Positions 1 to 9,014 of a stretch of 23,440 bases of DNA are shown piece after piece. The stretch covers positions 410,767 through 434,206 of the forward strand of contig BFEA01000815.1 of assembly GCA_003427395.1 (NCBI GenBank), written 5' to 3'. Origin of the DNA: Chara braunii (Eukaryota > Streptophyta > Charophyceae > Charales > Characeae). Positions within the stretch are counted from its first letter, which is position 1. Every line of letters starts with the position of its first letter. Position numbers and translations under genes: made by a program. The notes under the pieces were generated by a model. That model was not told the origin of the DNA and did not search any database. It worked only from the letters and a program-made list of their open reading frames with translations.

Positions 1-54
<54 letters not shown>
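1..54. repeat. poly(A) tract
   Basis: An uninterrupted run of 54 adenines begins the window, so its true length to the left is unknown. It lies seven bases upstream of a small palindromic MITE. It could be the tail of a retroposon or a simple slippage tract; no target duplication can be tested because the left flank is missing. Confidence 0.95.
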
Positions 55-56
<2 letters not shown>

Positions 57-61
57 AGGAA

Positions 62-177
62 CTACCTTCTTTCCCGAATAGAACGTACGGTCATTATCAT
101 AGATGTGTATTTACTATTTAGACTGAAAGATGGCTCAAATATAATGACCGTACATTGTATTCGGGGGAAGACGGTAG
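62..177. mobile_element. family-A MITE, copy 1
   Basis: This is a 116-bp near-palindromic element. The left arm (62-97) begins CTACCTTCTTTCCCGAATAG and the right arm (141-177) is its diverged reverse complement, ending GAAGACGGTAG. The arms pair over about 36 bp with one gap and about five mismatches. The core (98-140) holds TAGACTGAAAG, which recurs as TAGACGGAAAG in two copies near 21750 and 21930. The trinucleotide GAA flanks both ends (59-61 and 178-180) and might be a short target duplication, but other copies do not confirm this. There is no coding capacity, so it is a non-autonomous DNA element of unassigned superfamily. Confidence 0.75.
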
Positions 178-555
178 GAAGACAGTTCTCCTGTTCTGTC
201 TGTCTCATGCTGAATCAAATTTCTATGGGCCTCAATCTCTTATGCCATCCTTTGTGGCCAGTTTGTAAGATTAAGGCAACTTCCTTGGGCTTCTTTTTAC
301 TTGATTTTTTTTTTTATGCTCCCCCTGTTCAATCTCGAGTCTACAATGTCTTTTTCTTCGACCTCTCGACTTCCGTCAGCTCCTGGACTGTGTGATTTTC
401 TCCTTATTGCTCTCCATCCAGTGCTCTGCTGCTATCCCCCGTTTTCTTTTCTTCCCTACCTTGCATCGTTTGGAGTCTTTGGACCCTTGGAGCCAATTGT
501 TAATCTTCATAAGATCTCCCTCTTACCTCGGCTACGCTCCCCTGCTTGAGCCAAG

Positions 556-556
<1 letters not shown>
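178..556. other. unassigned intergenic DNA
   Basis: No gene is recognised. The stretch is T- and pyrimidine-rich on the plus strand, including a T run at 305-315, and contains only short overlapping open frames without domain signatures. Confidence 0.6.
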
Positions 557-618
<62 letters not shown>

Positions 619-630
619 ACGTGTGTGTGT
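557..630. repeat. (TG)n microsatellite
   Basis: A perfect TG dinucleotide run spans 557-617. After the interruption CAC it continues as a second short run, (GT)n, to about 630. The 105-residue open frame crossing it translates the repeat as alternating Cys and Val and is not a gene. Confidence 0.97.
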
Positions 631-1104
631 GACAGAAACTAGCCCTGCCGGACTGCGCTCCTATTCTGGGGATCTTCACTCCTGTTCCTTTTCCACCAGC
701 AAGTCATAATAGCAATACCCACTCAAACACATCCCCACGTTATGGCACGGGTATCCCTAGCAATGATTGCTTTGCGGCGGGAAGGACTGACTATCTTTGC
801 TGCCCACAGGTCCTGCAGTTCCTTCCCCCTATTGGCTACGTCTCTAGAGAGAATTTCAAACCGGAACCAAAACAGACCAGCCTTTCCCTCTTGGGGGCTC
901 ATCAGACTCTGTGCTCTACGATCTGTGGGGCTGGCCCTATGGGTAGGGGTGTGTCTTGCCCCCGCGTGTGTTCGTTTGGCCGGACTGCATACGCGTTTTG
1001 TTTGGCGAGCCCCTTGCATGCGGCGTGGTTCATTATGCTGTGAAACATCGACAAGCGGGAGCATCTCGCTCGGATGTGACCACTGAGGGTGATCGCGCAC
1101 TTGC
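631..1104. other. unassigned moderately GC-rich DNA
   Basis: No gene, RNA or mobile-element signature is recognised. The longest open frame in the window (minus strand, 723-1403, 226 residues) passes through here but shows no domain and overlaps a minisatellite; see the rejected list. Confidence 0.5.
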
Positions 1105-1120
1105 ATGCAGAGCTCTGCAT
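1105..1120. repeat. 16-bp perfect palindrome
   Basis: ATGCAGAGCTCTGCAT reads identically on both strands. It lies in a stretch where GCATGC and TTGCATG motifs recur (about 1015, 1102, 1151, 1183 and 1239). No function is assigned; it may be the dyad end of a degenerate element. Confidence 0.85.
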
Positions 1121-1127
1121 GAGTGTG

Positions 1128-1220
1128 GAGGGAGGTGGCAAGCGGATAGTTGCATGCCGAGGGAGGTGGCAAGCGGATAGTCGCATGCTGAGGGAGGTTG
1201 TAAAAGGGGTAAGGAGGGTC
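1128..1220. repeat. 31-bp minisatellite
   Basis: The unit starting GAGGGAGGTGGCAAGCGGAT begins at 1128, 1159 and 1190, an exact 31-bp period. The first two copies differ at only a couple of positions and the third is partial. The period is not a multiple of three, which argues against coding use. Confidence 0.9.
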
Positions 1221-2435
1221 ATGCCTGCAAGCAGAGTTGCATGTAAAGCTTGCTGGGGGGACATGGCCTGGACGATCAAAAGAGAAGCTAAGGAGGGGAA
1301 AGACATGGTGCAGCTGATCAAGGCTCCTCCTCAATCTAGACCTATCTTGATCTTCTTCCCCACACCCGATTCCATTTCCAAGGGCACCTGTCCATACTTT
1401 CAACCAAGTTCACTTGCGATCATTTAAAGAGTTGCTTTCAAGGAGTTTGGGTATGCTCAATTTTGTGTCGCAGTATTGGTTGAGGATCTGTGATCATTTA
1501 AAGATCGCAATTTTTGTTAAGGTCTAAAGTCGTGTGTGGGCATTTTGTGAGTAGCGCTATTTCTACGGGGCCCTTTCGGAGGACCGCCCTCCACGACTCA
1601 TTTAATCTACAAAGCGCGGCCTCCTATATTTTCGGAGAGGCTCAAAACAGGTTCTTTAGTTGCCTGGGGCCATGTACCGGTGGTTTAAGATCAGAGCGAA
1701 CACACTCCTACAGCACAGGTAAGTCCACACTACCAATAACCCACACCATATCATTAGGACTTCTCCAAAGCTTCCAAAGAACTCCCGCCCTAACCAATTC
1801 AAAGACATAAGAGCAAGGCTTGGACAGAAAAAGAAGGACAGTTCCGAGGAGCATGACATCATTTGCGCAAAGCGAGCCCCAATTTGGGGGGGATCAATAG
1901 TCCGCTAAACGTGTTAGATAGAGATCGCAACAGAATAGGTTATGAAGAGATGCTGAATATCTCATATCTGAGTCACACGTCTGATGAAAGGCGTACCCTT
2001 GCGAGCTCGATGGAAAATCGTCGTTGCTGTAGGGACAAGACGATTGCCATTAGCCATAGCAAACCAACAACTTTACCACTATGACAACCAACAGACGCAA
2101 AATCTTTGAAAAAAAGGCAATCTAAGAGGGGTAATCTTTGAGAGATTATGGGAAAACCCAACAAACGGTTCCATTTGAGAGTAAGTGCACCTTCAATATC
2201 CACATCTAGCAAGTTTCAAATAGGCGGATTTAACGGACCACTGTAAAAAGGGAGAGTGTCAAGGAGGGCGTAAGCGGGTGGGACCATTCCCAGTCCCTAG
2301 GGTCAAAAAATAGGTTTTGAGTCTACGCCAGGTCTGTCAAGTTATAGGGTTGAAACATTGAACCAGTAGCACCACCTCCACCACACACACCGATCTCCTC
2401 TACAAATTCAACTCTACTCTTCCGACATATGCACT
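1221..2435. other. unassigned DNA
   Basis: No gene is recognised in about 1.2 kb. It contains short open frames of under 100 residues on both strands and an isolated splice-donor consensus at 1716-1724, without a supporting exon. No RNA gene or mobile-element ends were found. Confidence 0.5.
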
Positions 2436-2440
2436 TTAGA

Positions 2441-2479
2441 GCAGGCCCCCCAGGGCCGATAGCCCCCAGGCCCGATAGC
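2441..2479. repeat. short GC-rich direct duplication
   Basis: The segment GGGCCGATAGCCCCCAGG is followed immediately by the related GCCCGATAGCC, giving two imperfect copies with a period of about 19 bp. Confidence 0.6.
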
Positions 2480-2951
2480 CGTCCTCAACCATTCGAGAAG
2501 TGATTTCCTAGCGAGTGTCAAACGTCTGCGCACCCAACCTTCACAACTTCAAAGGGCAGGGAAGTTGCGAGTCCTTCAACAATGGACCTAGAAGTAACTT
2601 GAATCACCTTCATCCACTCTTGTCGTAAGGCTTGAAGAATTTGAGACCTCTGGTTTTCCACCAGCGAAAATCCTTGAACGTAGATTATATCTCCTGCTAT
2701 ATTTTCCACCGATATTTGGATACACTCCACAAATGAGCCAATATAGCAACTCCCAGACCCATCCACATTAACCAATAACCCTCAAGAGGGAAGGGATGAT
2801 CATCCTCATCAATCAGGTACGGATTGAGCCAGCAACCGGTTATACTGAAGGACAGGAGACCTCCATTGTCTAAGAATATCACGCAAAACCACAGAGAGGA
2901 TACACTTGGCACATAAAGGTTGCAAGTTGCAACACCAATGCCAAAAGAAGA
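2480..2951. other. unassigned DNA upstream of the integrase remnant
   Basis: By position this is where the reverse transcriptase/RNase H part of a Ty3/gypsy pol would be expected, but I could not find their motifs in any plus-strand frame. Either they are deleted or they are too decayed to see. The minus-strand open frames here (2518-2775 and 2697-3077) show no domain, and the second is a shadow of the integrase region. Confidence 0.45.
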
Positions 2952-3639
2952 CTTATGGGTTTCCAGAATACTTGTGATCGTGTCGCGTATCACTACATAT
3001 GGCCTTATTGCAAGGAGTTTATCCAGAGTTACGTCCAGGAGTGTCGTACTTGTCAAGAGGTGAACAATGTGAACCACCCTTCGTATCGGTTACTCCTACA
3101 CGTATGTAAGGGTCGTTGACACTCCATCTCCATGGACTTTGTTGGTCCCTTCCGCCCTTCCACACATTATATTTTGTGTCGTCATGGCGTTGGCGCTTAT
3201 GACCCCGCCGATATTGTTTTAAAACGAGTCGTAAGAGACCCTAACTCACCTCAAAGCATCATCTTTTATCGTGAATCACGCTTCACTAGCATGTTGTAAC
3301 GATGTCTACAGAGATGGTTAGATTAAGGTTACCGACAAAACTCTCAGAGTCTCGATAATATCCTTTGAAAGTTTGTTATTAAATTTGTTGATAACTGGTA
3401 GTGAGAATTACACTTAGTCCACGTGGAGCTTGCATATAACCACGTCGTTCCGCCAACCACGAAAATGTCACCATACTATTGCGACCTCGGTTATCACAAT
3501 CATAGAGTGTTCGCATATTTTATTTTACCTTCGCAGTTGCACCGAGATAATCGTTGCCCAGCGTTTAACAAGTGAGTTACACATATGCAGGCTATTTTTC
3601 ATCGTAAGAGCCTCCCAGACCCACATGGCTGCATAAATC
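2952..3639 (+). pseudogene. decayed Ty3/gypsy integrase
   Basis: This is a broken retrotransposon integrase, the enzyme that joins element cDNA to host DNA. One plus-strand frame can be followed from about 2952 to 3575. It shows a zinc-finger end with tryptophan-proline (3000-3005) and a CRTC pair (3042-3053), then ISMDFVGPF (3126-3152), whose Asp at 3135 fits the first residue of the D,D-35-E triad. A later YRESRFTS segment (3267-3290) matches the family DR..RFTS motif, but the expected second Asp is Tyr. ELAYN (3426-3440) fits the distal core motif. The third acidic residue is not convincingly present. In-frame stops occur at 3117, 3297, 3324, 3366, 3399, 3402 and 3573. The first two triad positions are about 44 codons apart, shorter than usual, so a deletion is likely. 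It is certainly non-functional. Confidence 0.85.
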
Positions 3640-4058
3640 AACCGATCGCAAATGAATCATCAATTCAAAGTCAGTGATGATATGCTTGTCGATGTTTGCC
3701 ACTTGCATCTCAAAGTGGAAAGATTCACCTTTCAGACCGTGGATTGTGATTTTGCCAATAAATTTGTTAGTTGTTGCGTGAAGCTATTTGATTATCTTCG
3801 ATAGACTTGCGTACACACTGTTTATCATGTCTCCTTAATGCGTCCTTATCGCAGACAATTCAAGCAATTCGTCGGAGACACTTGTCAACACCTACGAGTC
3901 ATCATGGTGGATTGTCAGGAGGAGTTCGTCCTCTTTAACATTGCATCTCGCCAAGTTACCAATTATACTCTCCACACATCGATTACTAAGTGCACTGGAA
4001 GTGCTATCGTAATGAGGAGGGTACCTACAAGGCCCTCAAGTACTTGGAGTACGTCATA
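3640..4058 (+). pseudogene. integrase C-terminus and chromodomain remnant
   Basis: This continues the pol pseudogene after a frameshift near 3635. From 3640 the frame reads a charged stretch typical of the integrase C-terminal domain, then YHVSLMRPY (about 3820-3846), matching the conserved family segment with HVSLL.PY. A segment MVDCQEEF (about 3904-3927) fits the start of a chromodomain linker. After another frameshift, 3990-4058 reads VHWKCYRNEEGTYKALKYLE, which follows the chromodomain pattern V.WKGY..EE.TWE....L with aromatic substitutions. In chromoviruses this domain steers integration toward marked chromatin. The match is by motif order and spacing, not a search, but the order integrase, C-terminal segment, chromodomain is strong support. 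No flanking LTRs were identified. Confidence 0.78.
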
Positions 4059-4390
4059 ACTTTATGCATGCATATGATTGTGTTGATATGTTTGTTTTTG
4101 TCTATCAGGCTGACCGTATTTACTTTCCTCCGGCTCAGGATATCATTGGGAACATGTTTGCTCCCTCTACAACAATTCTTCATCATTAGATGACCGCTTC
4201 CTTATGTTCATAATGCTCTTGCCATCGCCTCATGTGTTACCACAATTATCTCTCTCATCATCTTTCTACACTCGCACAGACTCACATCTTCATGTACTCC
4301 ATCATCAATGTTGTCGGTGCGAATACCCTTATAAGGGCATCCGCTCTGGTTTGTGCAAGTGACAGGAGATAGTTTTGGTTCAAAGTTTAA
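4059..4390. other. possible 3' part of the chromovirus, unassigned
   Basis: AT-rich DNA directly after the chromodomain remnant. A polypurine tract and LTR would be expected here, but none was recognised with confidence. No other gene is seen. Confidence 0.4.
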
Positions 4391-5050
4391 GTATATCGCG
4401 CTAGGCGGGGCCGTGTCTGTGATTACGTGGACAGGATGGTTGACTAGAGCAGAGAGTCCGTGGGTGCACAGGTTTAAGGCGCGCGTGATTCCTTCCCTGA
4501 TGTTGATTACGAAACCGGCGCGGGCGCCGGTCTGTTTATTTTTATTTTTATCTTTAAGTTTTTATTTTTGGTTACTCTTGATTAAACTAGGATCTAGGGG
4601 ATGCTTCCTCTTGATGGCTACGTTTGATCGAGTCGAGCGCGCGTGCAGAGAACGACCCCGACGACGGCATCGGCAACAACAACGCGATTTTGTGTGGTGA
4701 ACGGGGTATCGTAGGATGGCGTGCGGGGCAATTATGGCATGGTATAAGCAAGCCGGCGCGGGCACTGGGGGCCGCGCAGCCGGTCTGTTGGCCCAAAGCG
4801 CCACTTTGCACCGGCTTGTATGGTACTCTGCGGGCGCTGGTCTCGGGCTTGGGCTTAGCCCTATAGGTTACGACATTGGACTGATACTACGAAGGTTCGG
4901 GGATCGAGGCCGGCGAGCACCGACGCGGCGGCAGCGGAGCATCGAGGAGGGAGCCGATGGGGTTGAGGGCCGTGGGGCTATTCCCCTTTGGTTTTGTCAA
5001 TGGCGGCGTCCGATCGGTAGTGGCGTTTTCTAAATAATTTTATTCTAGTG
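4391..5050. other. GC-rich unassigned block
   Basis: The composition changes to GC- and CpG-rich. Related phrases with CCGGCGCGGGC followed by GCCGGTCTGTT occur near 4515-4536 and 4751-4790, suggesting an old internal duplication. Several overlapping open frames on both strands look like a by-product of high GC. No domain, rRNA or tRNA could be supported here. Confidence 0.45.
4514..4531. repeat. GC hairpin
   Basis: ACCGGCGC and GCGCCGGT form a perfect 8-bp stem with a two-base GG spacer, so in practice a near-continuous palindrome. T-rich DNA follows, but nothing supports a transcription terminator in this eukaryotic context. Confidence 0.8.

Positions 5051-5079
<29 letters not shown>
5051..5079. 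repeat. poly(T) tract
   Basis: A run of 29 thymines immediately precedes the rRNA-like segment. No direct repeats flank it, so a retroposon origin is not shown. Confidence 0.95.
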
Positions 5080-5082
<3 letters not shown>

Positions 5083-5184
5083 TACCCCGGCGGGCCGTTG
5101 ACTTGGACGAGACGCCGGGTCTAAGGGTCGTCACGGCAGTCGAGGACCTTGAGTGTGTGCCCCGTTTGACGGGTCCGCGTGGTT

Positions 5185-5373
5185 GGGATGCTGGCAAAAT
5201 TCATCTATCCCACCATCTTGAGAATACGGACCAAGGAGTTCAACGTGCATGTAAACCGTGGGTGATTAGCCCACGAGGCGAAAGAACGTTGAATGGCGGG
5301 GACTTCCTGCGGCCGCGCCGTCGGCCGGCCATGTTCTGCTAGTGGGAGGTTTGGGTGTGAGTATGCCGCGGGA
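5185..5373 (+). pseudogene. decayed LSU (25S/28S) rRNA fragment, part 1
   Basis: This segment aligns by eye with the conserved core of eukaryotic large-subunit rRNA. It has GGATGCTGGC (5186-5195), then CATCTTGAGAATACGGACCA (about 5213-5232) followed by AGGAGTT, corresponding to the conserved CGTCTTGAAACACGGACCAAGGAGTC. A GGCG-AAAGAACGTTGAATGGCGGG stretch follows, then a GCCG.CGGCC segment, and finally GGTTTGGGTGTGAGTATGCC (5348-5367), corresponding to the conserved GGTTCGAGTGTGAGCATGC. Substitutions fall inside normally near-invariant positions, so this is a relic and not a functional rRNA gene. The order of blocks matches the plus strand of rRNA. It is about one twentieth of a full LSU gene. 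Confidence 0.8.
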
Positions 5374-5680
5374 CTTTCCTCCGCTCAGGTCCTCAAGGTC
5401 CCCGCTTGAATACTTGCCGCTAGTACCGCTACCACCTAGCTCCGCGCTGAGGCTTATGTTGCGGCGTCGCGTCAGGCCTGGTGTCCGCGCATTCATAGAG
5501 GAGCCAGGGCTGTCCCGGCGGCAGGATATGGGCCGCATGCCTCATTAAGGTAGGCGCGGGTCAGGGGCTAAAGCGTGACAAATGGGTTGCTACGCACAGG
5601 AGGGTAGAATTAGATATCGGCGACCGTCGACCTGCTGTCTGGGATGGCCTATGGTTGGCACAGACCGGGCCTGGAGGCGC
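5374..5680. other. extra sequence inside the rRNA relic
   Basis: About 300 bp separate two rRNA blocks that are only about 60 nt apart in a normal LSU rRNA. The stretch is GC-rich and does not resemble LSU rRNA by eye. It may be an insertion or a rearranged segment. No open frame with a recognisable domain and no clear terminal repeats are seen. Confidence 0.5.
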
Positions 5681-5812
5681 TGTGGAGAGGTCACGCAGCG
5701 CTGTCGCTCCGTGCATCGCTCGTCAGACTGGGGCATAGGAGCGGAAGACCGAACGGGAACCGTCACATAACTGGGCTGGTCGGGAATCCTTCCCTCGAGG
5801 TTAGTCGGAGCA
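5681..5812 (+). pseudogene. decayed LSU (25S/28S) rRNA fragment, part 2
   Basis: Alignment to LSU rRNA resumes. GTGGAGAGGTCACGCAGCG corresponds to the conserved GTGGAGGCCCGCAGCG. CGTCAGACTGGGGCATAGGA (5721-5740), followed by GCGGAAGACCGAACG, matches the conserved CGTCTGACTTGGGTATAGGG and GCGAAAGACTAATCGAAC. Then CTGGGCTGGTCGGGAA and TTCCCTCGAGGTTAGTCGGA (about 5790-5809) match CTGGTTCCCTCCGAAGTTTC and CCTCAGGATAGCTGGAGC. After 5812 the resemblance fades. Both parts are on the same strand and in the correct order, so they descend from one rDNA copy. Confidence 0.8.
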
Positions 5813-5924
5813 GCGAGGGAGGCGGTCGCATGAAGGCGTAGGCAGGGCACTACAATGGAGGAGGCACAAGATGGGAACGACGAGCTAATAGCTCAGCGGG
5901 AGCGCCGAAGCACCGAGCGCAGAG

Positions 5925-7080
5925 GGGGGAAAAGGAGTGAACCTGGGGCAAAATCGCATCGGGTACATTCGAGGATTGGCACGGTAGAGAAGACGAGGAG
6001 ATGAGCAACATCGGGAGCAGGGGGTGAAGACGGTGAGGGAAGAAGGATGAATCGGGACGAGGTCGGACGCCGGGTACAGGCGCAGCGAACAGAGTGGGAG
6101 ACGAGACTGGCGGGGTGACGAAAAAGGAGTGGACGAACCTGGACGCGGGCGGCGCCAGGTGCAGTCGAGAACGAGATGGCGGGGAGGCGAGCCAAGCGCA
6201 GCCAGGGAAGTAGAGATCGCCCGATTCTTGGCGGAATCGGGCGGGGAAAGAAACGAGTTGGGGGTTTTAGTATAGGGCGAGTTCAGTTGTGGGGCTAGTA
6301 GTTTTAGTGTTAGGTTAGTATAATTGAAGTTAGTAAAGAAAGTTAGTGAGAGGAGAGATGGCGAGGGCTGGATATGGCAGAAACGGGAAGTGAGATAACT
6401 CACTCGATTCTCTGTAAAATCGAGTGAGTGGAAGTCCTAAACGGGGTTTCGGGGCATGGCGATCCCAGATACGAAGTTAGATTCGATGTTAGGTATGTAG
6501 GATTAGAGGTAAGTAAGAAAAAGCATGCGTGGGAGATGGCGGGAGTGAGTAGTGGACAAGAGAGGAATGGGGTTAGCTCGCTCGATTCCCTATGAGATCG
6601 AGCGAGTAGAAATGTAAGTTGGGGGCTTTGAGAGGAGGCGAGCCCATTGGAGGTGTTAGATTCGTAAAAGGAGTAGTGTAGGAGGAGATTAGTGAAGGGG
6701 GAAAAATGAATGAACCTGGCCGACACTTTGCGCCAGGTGCATTCGACGATAGCAATGGCATTAGGGGCGAAGTTCGCATCCGATCCTTCATGGAATCGGG
6801 CGAGGGAAAGACCAACTCTGGTTTTTTTGGGGATCGCGAGGATGATGGAGTAGTTAGTTGGGCCGATAGGTTAGTAAATTAGGAGTTAGTGGAGAAATGA
6901 GTTGCGCGGGGAGGTATGGCGGAAGGAGGGAAAGGCGGTGAGAAGAAATCGAGAGACCACTCGACCCCTGGCGGAATCGAGTGGGCTGAAGATCGAAGTA
7001 CAGGTTTGCGGACGGGGCGAGGTCAGTGGTAGTGTTAGTTTTAGTGATAAGTTAATAAGTTGGGAGTTAGCTAGAGAATG
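5925..7080. repeat. diverged ~185-bp satellite with hairpins
   Basis: Five short inverted repeats built on CGATTC...GAATCG recur at 6218-6243, 6399-6428, 6576-6606, 6775-6802 and 6957-6984, with centres 177-197 bp apart. A second block, GAACCTGG followed by GCCAGGTGCA or a relative, appears near 5938, 6137 and 6712, spaced by about one and three units. A GTTAG-rich segment (GTTAGGTTAGTA and similar) recurs about 80-100 bp after each hairpin. The units have drifted greatly in sequence but keep the stem pairing. The plus strand is purine-rich, which leaves long stop-free frames on the minus strand (5885-6403, 6400-6726, 6573-6815); I treat these as artefacts. Confidence 0.7.
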
Positions 7081-7547
7081 GGTTGCGCTTGAGGTGAAAA
7101 CGGGAAAGTGTTCGATGCATTTGGCCAGGTTTCAGTAGTAGGTTCACAGTCAAGTTGTCTCGTTTTGGTGAATTTGGGGCGGCGGCATATCCTTCTGCGC
7201 CTTAGTGAGGGGTTCACCGTGACTCCGCTCGTGTAAATCCGAGGGAGAGATAGAGGAGAGTAAGTGGATACGAAGTATAGGTTTGCGGACGGGGCGAGGT
7301 CAGTGGTAGTGTTAGTTTTAGTGATAAGTTAATAAGTTGGGAGTTAGCTAGAGAATGGGCTGCGCTTGAGGTGAAAACGGGAAAGTGTTCGATGCATTTG
7401 GCCAGGTTTCAGTAGTAGGTTCATAGTCAAGTTGTCTCGTTTTGGTGAATTTGGGGTGGCGGCATATCCTTCTGCGCCCTAGTGAGGGGTTCACCGTGAC
7501 TCCGCTCGTGTAAATCCGAAGGAGAGATAGAGGAGAGTAAGTGGATA
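6994..7547. repeat. 277-bp tandem duplication
   Basis: Copy 1 (6994-7270) and copy 2 (7271-7547) are collinear without gaps. I count six differences in 277 positions, about 98 percent identity, and all six are transitions (C/T or G/A). The first part of the unit contains the GTTAG-rich segment of the adjacent 185-bp satellite, so the duplication was built on the edge of that array and is much younger than it. Confidence 0.93.
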
Positions 7548-8760
7548 CGGAGCACATACCTGGCCAGGGCGAAGGTCTGCCTGATCAGATCTGTATGAGG
7601 GAACTAACTATCAGGCAAGGCATTACTGTTCGAGTGCATGTGCCAGAGTAAGGGAACAGGCAGAAAGGGGGGGGGGGGGTAACTCGCACTCCTTAGTAGA
7701 GTTGGAGACAAGTGTCTACGATCCTGGTCAGCCTCGTTCTGCCGCTGTTCGGCACCAGGGCACGAACAGTTTACCGTGTGAGGATAGGTATTGTGGGAAT
7801 AACCGTAAGGGGTAGGATTTGCCTGTTGGCAATATGTTGCTGTGTACCTCAGCAACCCAGCCTGTGCACTAAAGTGAGTTCAGATTGAGTGTTTGAGTCC
7901 GTGTTTGTGCACCTACAGCCAGGTTAGTTACGTCCTACGGTAGGGTCCGGGTTGTGCATTATTGGTGGTCGTCGCACAACCGTAGGCAGCTTGGTCGAAC
8001 CGCTGCAGGAAGAGTTATATGGGGCTGCATACTGGGCCCTCAGACGGAGTGGTGGCGGGACCTCTGGTCCGAGCAACTGAGATGAGGCCTGGGAAGCGAA
8101 CGTGCAACAGGCACTTGGCCTATGGGGTGAGAGAAACCTAAGTGGTGGGGGTTCTTGCAGGTATACAGGCCGCAACTGCTGGGAGCGAGCCGCGAGCCTG
8201 TGCACTTGCCTGCAGGTTTTGGGTTGTTACTCAACCTGTATACGAAGTGGTCAAAAACAGTTGTGGGACTGCGAGCTTAATGGATGGCCGGCGCGTTGTT
8301 CATCCTATAGGCGGAATTAGTCGAAGGTGAGTCGCGAGGTCGTAAGCTCACCCATGGCCAAGGTGCTTGGAGTCACGGACCTGAGAGAAAGGCGGAGTCC
8401 TTTGAAGGGGGTTATTGCTGCAACTTTGAGGGATCGTTAGGAGGGTTGGATTTGGCAGTTGACTACTGGCTGACCAAGCTGCTGCTGCTTGTGGCCATCA
8501 TTGCGGGACCCTCAGGCGCAGCAAGATAACAAGGCCCTCTCACGCGAGTCTGAGCGCACCCCTCTTGTATCTGAGAGGCTCAAACTTTCTCCTTCTGCCC
8601 TTCTTACTCTAAGTCTAGTCCTTTGGTTCTGAGAGGAAGGCGACAGGCGGGATTGCAACCCGTAGGACCGCATCAAGACTCTGTGGGGAGTCCACCCACC
8701 GATTGCGGGAGCTCTGCCGGAACTCAGGAGGAGTTATGGAGGCAGAGAACTATCAGGTAT
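7548..8760. other. GC-rich unassigned DNA
   Basis: About 1.2 kb without a recognised gene. It includes a run of 13 guanines at 7667-7679. Open frames on both strands are under 95 residues and show no domain. No rRNA, tRNA or element ends could be supported. Confidence 0.5.
7667..7679. repeat. poly(G) run
   Basis: Thirteen consecutive guanines. Another run of 13 occurs at 21328-21340 inside a family-A MITE. Confidence 0.95.
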
Positions 8761-9014
8761 ATTATCTTTATCTATATAACTTACTGTTACCCATGATTGT
8801 TTATCCCTCTGTAATATGACTGCTGTATGCATGAGATTGTCCCTACGGTTTTTGTTTTTCCTTCAGGACCCAATTAGACTGAATGGAAGGAATGTGTGAA
8901 AGTGAAGTTTAAGTTTATCTTTTGTTTTGACTGAAAGCAGACTAAGGTATGAACTGGGGGAAGGTGGGAGGAAGGTAGTTTTGCATGCGTCTAGAAGGGT
9001 CAACCAAAGCCTGA

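Noticed and set aside
723-1403. 226-residue minus-strand open frame, the longest in the window
   Set aside because: It crosses the 31-bp minisatellite (seen as repeated HATIRLPPPS-like phrases), has no recognisable domain, and overlaps open frames on the other strand. Its length is only modestly surprising for GC-rich DNA.
1716-1724. CAG/GTAAGT, a perfect splice-donor consensus
   Set aside because: No supported coding exon ends here and no acceptor with a continuing frame was found; such 9-mers occur by chance.
4514-4560. GC hairpin followed by T-rich DNA, like an intrinsic terminator
   Set aside because: The context is eukaryotic, with no gene ending there.
5889-5900. TAGCTCAGCGGG, like the D-arm (A box) of a tRNA or a tRNA-derived SINE
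   Set aside because: No anticodon arm, T-arm or B box at the proper distance, and no acceptor stem pairing was found.
5885-6815. Series of 80-172 residue minus-strand frames
   Set aside because: They lie on the pyrimidine-rich strand of a satellite, where stop codons are rare. They overlap in different frames and show only Ser/Pro-rich composition.
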